Below are positions 8,528-13,559 of a DNA stretch of 13,559 nt, piece after piece (the first letter of the stretch is position 1; each line of letters begins with the position of its first letter). The position numbers and the translations under genes were made by a program. This DNA comes from Polaromonas sp. GTDB lineage: Bacteria > Pseudomonadota > Gammaproteobacteria > Burkholderiales > Burkholderiaceae_C. Where the stretch lies: the NCBI GenBank assembly GCA_023259235.1, contig JAHFQQ010000068.1, positions 1 to 13,559 on the forward strand. The letters run 5' to 3'. Under the pieces are notes generated by a model. It was not told where the DNA came from and ran no database searches. It saw only the letters and a program-made list of their open reading frames with translations.

Positions 8528-8818
8528 ATGAATCGTCAAACGGCACTCAGGCTTCTCGCCGAGCACAAGCCCTATCTGGTTAGCCAGTTCGGTGTGACCC
8601 AACTTGCCTTGTTCGGTTCAACAGCACGAGATTCAGCCACGGAACGAAGTGACGTGGATGTTCTCGTCGCATTTGATGGCCCTGCGACGTCTGCCCGCTA
8701 TTTCGGTGTGCAGTTTTACCTTGAAGACCTGTTGGGATGCCCGGTTGATCTGGTCACCGACAAGGCGCTTCGCTCGGAGCTTCGACCATTTATCGAACAG
8801 GAAGCCGTGCATGTCTGA
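8528..8818 (+). CDS. mntA: MntA-type minimal nucleotidyltransferase (antitoxin)
   Basis: A 96-residue DNA polymerase beta-superfamily nucleotidyltransferase of the minimal (MNT) type. In the studied HepT/MntA systems the antitoxin inactivates its HEPN partner by transferring AMP groups to a tyrosine beside the toxin active site. The catalytic motif is complete: GSTARDSATERSDVDVLV has Gly30-Ser31, ten residues, then Asp42-x-Asp44 (GSX10DXD), with the third acidic residue at Asp74 in CPVDLVT. It therefore looks active. It starts 9 bases after the ligA stop with only a weak upstream purine match, and its last 8 bases overlap the HEPN gene. G+C (32 of 60 in one row) is well below that of ligA. 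The name refers to the HepT/MntA family, not to manganese transport. Confidence 0.9.
   Translation: MNRQTALRLLAEHKPYLVSQFGVTQLALFGSTARDSATERSDVDVLVAFDGPATSARYFGVQFYLEDLLGCPVDLVTDKALRSELRPFIEQEAVHV
8799..8802 (+). promoter_or_regulatory. Ribosome binding site for the HEPN gene, inside the mntA-like gene
   Basis: AGGA lies 8 bases upstream of the ATG at 8811, within the coding sequence of the upstream nucleotidyltransferase. It supports the ATG at 8811 as the HEPN start even though the same frame is open much further upstream. Together with the 8-base overlap it suggests translational coupling, so that antitoxin is made before toxin. Confidence 0.6.
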
Positions 8819-9170
8819 TGCAACTCCGAACCGCGAATGGCGCTTTTATCTGGACGACATGATCGGTTTTTGTGAGCGGGTGCAGGCCTTCACCAGCGGG
8901 CTTGACCAGAGCCGATTTGTCAATGATGTCATGCGGTTTGATGCCACGGTTCGGAATATCGAATTGATTGGCGAATCCGCCACCCATATTCCCGAGCAGA
9001 TACGCTCGTCGTCGCCGACCATCCCTTGGCGGATGGTCATTGCGACACGCAATCAACTGATCCGCGGCTATTTGGGTATCGACAATGAGACCCTCTGGAG
9101 CATTGTGGAAACCGAGATCCCAGCACTACTGATCAGCCTGCGGCATTTGAAGGCAAGGTTAACTGAATGA
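8811..9170 (+). CDS. hepT: HepT-like HEPN domain protein (DUF86), altered catalytic motif
   Basis: A 119-residue all-alpha HEPN protein of the DUF86/HepT family, the toxin partner of MNT antitoxins. Active members are RNases using an RX4-6H motif. Family landmarks: WRFYLDDMIGFCERVQAFT (10-28), FDATVRNIELIGESATHIP (43-61), PWRMVIATRNQLIRGYLGID (72-91), and a C-terminal LLISLRHL helix. The expected R-x4-H-x-Y reads Arg80-NQLI-Arg85-Gly-Tyr87: the catalytic His is replaced by Arg (codon CGC, one transition from CAC), while Arg80 and the presumed AMPylation site Tyr87 remain. The protein may therefore be catalytically dead, attenuated or repurposed. The rest of the frame is intact. It starts within the 3' end of the nucleotidyltransferase gene, behind a good internal ribosome binding site. 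Confidence 0.9.
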   Translation: MSDATPNREWRFYLDDMIGFCERVQAFTSGLDQSRFVNDVMRFDATVRNIELIGESATHIPEQIRSSSPTIPWRMVIATRNQLIRGYLGIDNETLWSIVETEIPALLISLRHLKARLTE

Positions 9171-9180
9171 CCCAGGTCCG

Positions 9181-9900
9181 ATGAAAAAGCAGCATGTCCT
9201 TGATGAGATTGGTCGAACCGCCGTTCTAAACGGCGGTATTGTTCTCGGACGAGAGCGTTTTTTCCAGGAAACCGGGATCAAGGAAAGCGACTGGCTCGGA
9301 AAATTCTGGGCACGGTGGGGCGATGCAGTAAAGGAGGCTGGTTTCGTTCCAAACAAACTTAATGCCCCCTTGGAAGAAACGGCACTGCTCGAAAGTTACA
9401 TTGCACTCATCCGCGAGCTTGGTTACCTACCGGTCGTTTCAGAGCTAAAACTAAAGGCCAGGCAGACGTCCGGATTCCCGAGTCACAACACGTTTCGCAA
9501 GTTCGGGAACAAAGCCCAACAGATCAAGAAACTCATCGAGTATTGCGAGAACAAACCGAGTTACGCAGATGTCTTGGAGATTGCGCGGGCCTCGGAGCCC
9601 GCGGATGCTGAGGTGCCTACAGACGCGAACTCACGGGACGAGACGAGTGGTTTCGTTTATCTCTTAAAGGCGAATCGTTACTTCAAAATAGGCCGTAGCA
9701 ATTCGTTCGAACGCCGGTCCCGGGAACTCGCGATTCAACTCCCTGAAAGGGCGGAAACGGTTCACGTCATCCGAACGGACGATCCGATCGGAATCGAGCT
9801 GTACTGGCATCGTCGCTTCGAGTCGAAGCGAAAGAACGGCGAGTGGTTCGAGTTGAACACCCAGGATGTCAAGGTGTTCAAGCGTAGGAAGTTTATGTGA
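9181..9900 (+). CDS. GIY-YIG nuclease-family protein (T5orf172/MUG113-like) with N-terminal DNA-binding-type repeats
   Basis: A 239-residue protein. The C-terminal part (about 156-239) matches the T5orf172/MUG113 branch of the GIY-YIG superfamily: GFVYLL (157-162) and YFKIGRS (167-173) correspond to the GIY and YIG strands, followed by ERRSREL (Arg178/179), VIRTDDPIGIELYWHRRF with Glu206, and NGEWFEL (219-225). All expected nuclease positions seem present. The N-terminal half carries two segments resembling the HNH_repeat (homing-endonuclease-associated) pattern: about 26-57 (FFQETGI...FWARWGDAVKEAGF) and about 82-122 (YLPVVSEL...TFRKFGNKAQQIKKLIEYC), joined to the nuclease by an acidic linker. 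Target and biological role are unknown. It starts 10 bases after the HEPN stop, with a weak AGG site at 9174. G+C near 50% marks it as foreign to its neighbours. Confidence 0.8.
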   Translation: MKKQHVLDEIGRTAVLNGGIVLGRERFFQETGIKESDWLGKFWARWGDAVKEAGFVPNKLNAPLEETALLESYIALIRELGYLPVVSELKLKARQTSGFPSHNTFRKFGNKAQQIKKLIEYCENKPSYADVLEIARASEPADAEVPTDANSRDETSGFVYLLKANRYFKIGRSNSFERRSRELAIQLPERAETVHVIRTDDPIGIELYWHRRFESKRKNGEWFELNTQDVKVFKRRKFM

Positions 9901-9937
9901 TGACACATGGACTTTTGTTTCAACGGACGTCATACGA

Positions 9938-10477
9938 ATGACCATTCGCGAAATTCTAAAAATGGGCGATGCGCGGCTGTTGCGCCTTGCCCAGCCCGTC
10001 ACGGAATTTGATACGGATGAACTGCACCTGCTGATTTCTGATCTGTTCGATACCATGCAGGCGGCCAGCGGCGCAGGTCTGGCGGCGCCGCAGATTGGCA
10101 TTGATTTGCAGGTGGTTGTTTTTGGCACCAACGAGATCAACCCGCGCTATCCCGACGCTCCACTGGTGCCGCGCACGGTCTTGTTGAACCCCGTCATCAC
10201 GCCCTTGAGCCCGGACCAGCAGAGCGACTGGGAAGGCTGCCTTTCGGTGCCTGGCCTGCGCGGCATGGTGCCGCGTTTCTCGCATGTCCGCTACACCGGT
10301 TTCGATCAGTATGGCGATCCGGTCGAGCGCACTGTGGAAGGTTTTCACGCGCGTGTGGTGCAGCATGAATGCGACCATCTGATCGGCAAGCTTTACCCCA
10401 TGCGCATCCGGGACTTCACGCAATTTGGCTATACCGAAGTGCTGTTTCCGGAGCTGGATGCACCGGCCGATGACTGA
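9938..10477 (+). CDS. def: Peptide deformylase
   Basis: A 179-residue type I peptide deformylase that removes the N-terminal formyl group from nascent proteins. All three family motifs are present: GAGLAAPQIG (45-54), EGCLSVP (99-105, metal ligand Cys101) and QHECDHLIG (142-150, ligands His143 and His147, catalytic Glu144). The metal site is complete. The start chosen is the ATG at 9938, giving MTIREILKMGD, the usual deformylase N terminus; the frame is open back into the upstream gene but that extension is not protein-like. It is 37 bases downstream of the GIY-YIG gene, and convergent with glnD (38-base gap). The segment around NPRYPDAPLVPRTVLLNP suggests the stand-alone longer def type rather than the copy usually found beside fmt; that subtype call is from memory. 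Confidence 0.96.
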   Translation: MTIREILKMGDARLLRLAQPVTEFDTDELHLLISDLFDTMQAASGAGLAAPQIGIDLQVVVFGTNEINPRYPDAPLVPRTVLLNPVITPLSPDQQSDWEGCLSVPGLRGMVPRFSHVRYTGFDQYGDPVERTVEGFHARVVQHECDHLIGKLYPMRIRDFTQFGYTEVLFPELDAPADD

Positions 10478-10515
10478 GGCGATGGGCACGCGAAGGCACT
10501 TCTTGCGCCGCCGCG
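10478..10515. other. Convergent gap between def and glnD
   Basis: Thirty-eight bases separate the two convergent stop codons. The best inverted repeat is GAAG-GCA-CTTC, only 4 bp and without a T-tract, so I do not call an intrinsic terminator. Termination here may be Rho-dependent or the transcripts may overlap. Confidence 0.4.
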
Positions 10516-13167
10516 TCAGGCGTTCAATGCGTCCAGCAGCTCGGTCTCAATCGCGATTTGCGCCTTGTTCTGCTGCAATTCCGGCCCGTCGATCAGAAAG
10601 GTGTCTTCCACGCGCTCACCGAGTGTCATGACTTTGGCAAGCTGCAGGTTGATGCGGTGACGGGCCAGCACCCGGGCGATCAGATAGAGCAGCCCGACGC
10701 GGTCGCTGGCCGACACACTGAGCAGCCAGCGCTGGGCTTTTTCATCGGGCTGCAGATCGACCCGCGGCGCAATCGGAAAGCTTTTGACGCGGCGTGACAC
10801 CCGGCCCCTGCCGGGGGCCGGCAGGGGCCCCGGCTGTTCCAGGGTGCGACCGAGTTCGGCCTCGATCATCGCGGCCAGCTCACGGTAGCTATCGGCCAGC
10901 GTGGCACTGACGACCTGAAAGGTGTCGAGGGCATAGCCATTGTTGGCCGTGTGTATCTTGGCATCCAGGATGCTGAAGCCGGCCTGGTCAAAATAACCAC
11001 AAATACGCGCAAACAGGTCTGGCGCATCGGGCGTGTACACCAGCACCTGCAAGCCTTCGCCCGCCAATGAGCGGCGCGCCCGCACGATCGTCTTGCCCTT
11101 GCCGGCATGGCGCGACAACTGGCGCGCGTGCCAGGCAATGTCGGCTGCATCGTGGCGCATGAAGTAACTCACGTCCAGCGTATCCCACAGTGCCTTGTGT
11201 CCCTCAAAAGGCTCGGCGTGCAGGGCCAGGGTGGTCAGTGCCTCGCGCTTGCGCGCCTCCACCTCGGCACCCGGGTCTGGCGCCCGGCCGCCCAGTACCT
11301 GCAGCGTGTAACGGTAAAGATCTTCCAGCAGCTTGCCTTTCCAGGCGTTCCAGACCTTGGGGCTGGTGCCGCGGATGTCGGCCACTGTCAGCAGGTACAG
11401 GGCGGTCAGGTAGCGCTCATTGCCAACGCGTCTGGCAAATGCGGCAATCACGTCGGGGTTGCTCAGGTCTTCCTTTTGGGCGACACGGCTCATGCTCAGG
11501 TGCTCGCCCACCAGAAATTCGATTAACCTGGCGTCCGCGGCGGCAATGCCGTGCTGGCGGCAGAAAATACGTACTTCCTTGCGGCCCAGTTCGGAGTGAT
11601 CGCCGCCTCGTCCCTTGGCAATGTCATGAAACAGCGCTGCGATGAACAGGATCCAGGGCTTGTCCCAGCCCGCCGCCAGTTGCGAGCACATGGGATATTC
11701 GTGCGAGTGCTCGGCGATGAAAAAGCGCCGCATGTTGCGCAACACCATCAAGATATGCTGGTCCACCGTGTACACATGAAACAGGTCATGCTGCATCTGC
11801 CCGACGATGTTGCGAAAGACCCGGAGATAACGGCCCAGCACCGAGGTCTGGTTCATCAGCCGCAGGGCGTGCGTGATGCCTTCGGGTTGCTGCAGGATGC
11901 TCAGGAAGCTGGCGCGATTGACCGGGTCGCTGCAAAACCTCGCGGTCATCACGCCGCGGGCGTTATACAGCGCGCGCAGGGTGCGCGCCGACAGGCCCTT
12001 GATTCCCACCGTGGTCTCGTAGAGCAGGAAAGTTTCAAGAATCGCGTGCGGCTGGTGCACATACAGGTCGTCGCTGGCGACTTCGAGCATCCCTGCCTTG
12101 TCGAAAAACCGTTCATTGATGGGGCGCAGCGGCCAGCTGCTGGGGCTTAACCGCTCCTCAATATTGAGCAGCAGGATCTGGTTGAGCTGGGCCACTGCCT
12201 TGGCCGCCCAATAGTAGCGGCGCATCAGCGCTTCGCTGGGTCGAATCAGGCCGCCACGCTCGGCGCCGAGCTTCCCTCCCTGCCCCACGAGAGCGCTGCC
12301 TTGTCCGGAGGCGGCGCGTCGGCCAGGCGCTTCACCGCCATAACCGAAGGCTTCGGCCACGGCAGTCTGCAAATCGAATACCAGGCGATCCTCGCGCCGA
12401 CCGGATATGAGGTGAAGCCGCGCGCGGATCATGCTCAGCAGCGATTCATTGGCCTTGATCTGCCGCACCTCAAATGGGGTAGCCAGGCCGCTGCGCGCCA
12501 GGTCGTCCCAGGACTTGCCCAGGCCGGCAGCGCGCGCTACCCAAAGAACCACCTGCAGGTCGCGCAGGCCGCCCGGCGACTCCTTGCAATTAGGCTCCAG
12601 GGCGTAAGGCGTATTTTCAAATTTGGCATGGCGCTGGCGCAGCTCCAGTGTTTTAGCCACATAAAAGGCCTTTGGATCGAGCACCGCGTCAAGTTGTCTT
12701 TGCAGGCGGTCGAAATTTTTTCTCGAGCCGGCAATCAGACGCGCTTCAAGCAGCGACGTTTGCACCGTGACATCCTTGGCGGCTTCTTCCACGCAGTGGG
12801 CTGCCGTGCGCACGCTGGAGCTGATTTCCAGCCCGCTGTCCCAGCAATTGCCGATGAAGCTTTCCACCTTTGCCTTGAGGGCTGGATCGTCGCCGACGTC
12901 GGCTTCGTCCGGCAGCAACACCAGCACGTCGATATCGGAATGCGGAAACAGCTCCCCGCGGCCAAAACCGCCCACCGCAACCAGGCAGACCGGAGCGGGA
13001 AAGCCCGCGCGCCGCCAAAGCAGTTGCAAGGTGGCGTCGGTGTGCCTGGACAGCTTTTTCAGCAGGCTGTGAATGCCCCGGGTGGACGCACCACTGCCCG
13101 CCAGCGAGGCCAGCAGCGCCGTTTTCCCGGCAAGGTATTGTTCCCGCATCCGGGCCAGTTCAGTCAT
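10516..13167 (-). CDS. glnD: GlnD, bifunctional PII uridylyltransferase/uridylyl-removing enzyme
   Basis: GlnD senses glutamine and adds or removes UMP on PII proteins, controlling glutamine synthetase and nitrogen regulation. It is 883 residues from the ATG at 13167. Domains: N-terminal nucleotidyltransferase with VGGFGRGELFPHSDIDVLV (65-83; Asp78 and Asp80 of the DXD); helical PII-UTase region; HD domain for deuridylylation with LFHDIAKGRGGDHSELG (His514-Asp515); and two C-terminal ACT domains (about 705-780 and 814-883) that bind glutamine. Oddities: a Gly/Ala/Arg-rich stretch of roughly 35 residues (275 to about 312) after DLQTAVAEAFGY that typical GlnD proteins largely lack, and a Pro/Gly-rich inter-ACT linker encoded by a strong hairpin. 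An upstream TTG start would add 15 residues but looks worse; no clear Shine-Dalgarno is visible. It lies 84 bases downstream of map, probably in the same transcript. Confidence 0.96.
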   Translation of the reverse strand: MTELARMREQYLAGKTALLASLAGSGASTRGIHSLLKKLSRHTDATLQLLWRRAGFPAPVCLVAVGGFGRGELFPHSDIDVLVLLPDEADVGDDPALKAKVESFIGNCWDSGLEISSSVRTAAHCVEEAAKDVTVQTSLLEARLIAGSRKNFDRLQRQLDAVLDPKAFYVAKTLELRQRHAKFENTPYALEPNCKESPGGLRDLQVVLWVARAAGLGKSWDDLARSGLATPFEVRQIKANESLLSMIRARLHLISGRREDRLVFDLQTAVAEAFGYGGEAPGRRAASGQGSALVGQGGKLGAERGGLIRPSEALMRRYYWAAKAVAQLNQILLLNIEERLSPSSWPLRPINERFFDKAGMLEVASDDLYVHQPHAILETFLLYETTVGIKGLSARTLRALYNARGVMTARFCSDPVNRASFLSILQQPEGITHALRLMNQTSVLGRYLRVFRNIVGQMQHDLFHVYTVDQHILMVLRNMRRFFIAEHSHEYPMCSQLAAGWDKPWILFIAALFHDIAKGRGGDHSELGRKEVRIFCRQHGIAAADARLIEFLVGEHLSMSRVAQKEDLSNPDVIAAFARRVGNERYLTALYLLTVADIRGTSPKVWNAWKGKLLEDLYRYTLQVLGGRAPDPGAEVEARKREALTTLALHAEPFEGHKALWDTLDVSYFMRHDAADIAWHARQLSRHAGKGKTIVRARRSLAGEGLQVLVYTPDAPDLFARICGYFDQAGFSILDAKIHTANNGYALDTFQVVSATLADSYRELAAMIEAELGRTLEQPGPLPAPGRGRVSRRVKSFPIAPRVDLQPDEKAQRWLLSVSASDRVGLLYLIARVLARHRINLQLAKVMTLGERVEDTFLIDGPELQQNKAQIAIETELLDALNA
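10803..10829. repeat. Perfect hairpin inside glnD
   Basis: Arms GGCCCCTGCCGG and CCGGCAGGGGCC are exact reverse complements of 12 bp with a 3-base loop (GGG on the plus strand, CCC on the glnD transcript). It encodes the PLPAPGRGR linker between the two ACT domains. Nearly pure G+C pairing predicts a very stable RNA hairpin. No T-tract follows on either strand, so it is not an intrinsic terminator. Confidence 0.75.
12258..12271. repeat. 14-bp perfect palindrome within the GlnD insertion
   Basis: GCTCGGCGCCGAGC equals its own reverse complement. It lies in the part of glnD encoding the Gly/Ala-rich insertion. It could be a by-product of GC-rich low-complexity sequence or a trace of how the insertion arose. 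Confidence 0.4.
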
Positions 13168-13251
13168 GGATGAAGCAAGCGGTGATTGCCTGTGAAGCGA
13201 GCGGCGACACAAGAGTGATCAAAAGGCCGCAAAACCCCGTTGAAACCTGAA

Positions 13252-13559
13252 TCAGGCGTTGACCGTCGCCTCTGCCGGATTGTTTTGGGGGACGAATGCG
13301 GGAATCGGCGGACTGCCGGCTGAGAGCGTCAGCACCTCGTAGCCGGTTTCTGTAACCAGTATGGTGTGCTCCCATTGGGCTGACAGCGAGTGGTCGCGGG
13401 TCACGATGCTCCAGCCGTCTTTTTCGGGGCCATCCTTGATCTCGCGTTTACCCGCATTGATCATCGGCTCGATGGTAAACGTCATGCCGGGTTTGAGTTC
13501 TTCAAGAGTCCCGGGACGGCCATAGTGCAGCACTTGAGGGTCCTCATGAAATTTGTGGC
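13252..13559 (-). CDS. map: Methionine aminopeptidase, type I (C-terminal part only)
   Basis: Map removes the initiator methionine after deformylation. Only the last 102 codons are present; the 5' part lies beyond the right edge. The readable translation, HKFHEDPQVLHYGRPG... followed by KPGMTFTIEPMINAGKREI and SAQWEHTILVTETGYEVLTL, follows E. coli Map closely (FHEEPQVLHY, LKPGMTFTIEPMVNAGK, SAQYEHTIVVT). The metal/catalytic residues expected here are present: His of FHEDP, Glu of IEPM and Glu of WEHT. The C-terminal tail is slightly longer than in E. coli, ending in EATVNA. The map-then-glnD order on one strand is a familiar proteobacterial arrangement. Confidence 0.95.
   Translation of the reverse strand, partial: HKFHEDPQVLHYGRPGTLEELKPGMTFTIEPMINAGKREIKDGPEKDGWSIVTRDHSLSAQWEHTILVTETGYEVLTLSAGSPPIPAFVPQNNPAEATVNA

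Larger units (their letters stand above)
8519..9937 (+). other. AT-richer accessory cassette between ligA and def
   Basis: Three tightly packed accessory genes occupy exactly the space between two core genes. Hand counts on four 60-base rows (8581, 9001, 9361, 9481) give 126 G+C of 240 (about 53%), against 42 of 60 (70%) in single rows of smc (3121) and def (10201). Gene content (MNT/HEPN pair plus GIY-YIG protein) is typical of mobile or defence-related DNA. I see no terminal inverted repeats, direct repeats, integrase or tRNA at the edges, so the insertion mechanism is not visible. Acquisition by horizontal transfer is an inference. Confidence 0.55.

Noticed and set aside
8604..8810. N-terminal extension of the HEPN protein by 69 codons
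   Set aside because: This part overlaps the conserved MNT coding sequence in another frame. The ATG at 8811 has a good ribosome binding site and gives the family-typical length.
9866..9937. N-terminal extension of peptide deformylase by 24 codons into the GIY-YIG gene
   Set aside because: The translation is not deformylase-like, and MTIREILKMGD from 9938 is the usual family start.
12301..13173. Plus-strand open frame of 290 codons opposite glnD
   Set aside because: It is a shadow of the nucleotidyltransferase region of GlnD, whose conserved motifs are on the minus strand; no protein-like features.
13168..13212. TTG-initiated 15-residue extension of GlnD
   Set aside because: A rare start codon without a binding site; the downstream ATG gives a normal GlnD N terminus.
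1..13559. CRISPR arrays, tRNA/rRNA genes, insertion sequences, riboswitches
   Set aside because: Read through on both strands: no regularly spaced repeats, no tRNA-like cloverleaf, no transposase or terminal repeats, and no leader resembling a known riboswitch were seen by eye.

Overview
The window is about 13.6 kb of GC-rich bacterial chromosome (near 70% G+C in the core-gene stretches I counted by hand). The protein families and gene order point to a betaproteobacterium of the order Burkholderiales, most likely Comamonadaceae (Polaromonas/Rhodoferax-like). That lineage call rests on recognising the proteins by eye, with no search. Nearly all of the window is core housekeeping DNA, read at high density.

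Layout. (1) 1-1373, minus strand: the start of dapD, with dapC just upstream in the same transcription unit (lysine/diaminopimelate synthesis). (2) 1374-1759: a divergent intergenic region with short palindromes and an AT-rich core. (3) 1760-8518, plus strand: smc, zipA and ligA, a tightly spaced trio for chromosome organisation, division-ring assembly and DNA ligation. (4) 8519-9937, plus strand: an AT-richer accessory cassette holding a MNT/HEPN (MntA/HepT-type) toxin-antitoxin pair and a GIY-YIG nuclease-family protein. (5) 9938-10477, plus strand: def, peptide deformylase. (6) 10516-13559, minus strand: glnD (PII uridylyltransferase) and the 3' end of map (methionine aminopeptidase).

How the genes relate. 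map, glnD, dapC and dapD all run on the minus strand in the order I recall for related proteobacterial clusters (dapD-glnD-map in E. coli; map-glnD-dapC with dapD nearby in Pseudomonas). The plus-strand block smc-zipA-ligA-cassette-def therefore sits inside that neighbourhood. Def and Map act in sequence on nascent protein N termini but lie on opposite strands here.

The most interesting part is the 1.4-kb cassette between ligA and def. The antitoxin-type nucleotidyltransferase keeps its full catalytic motif. The HEPN partner has Arg where the catalytic His of the RX4H motif should be, while the neighbouring Tyr, the AMPylation site in studied HepT proteins, is retained. A GIY-YIG protein with two N-terminal HNH_repeat-like segments follows 10 bases later. 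Other points worth checking are an apparent second, divergent ZipA-like domain inside ZipA, a perfect 12-bp-stem hairpin inside glnD, and a Gly-rich insertion in GlnD. I found no tRNA, rRNA, CRISPR array, insertion sequence or convincing intrinsic terminator.
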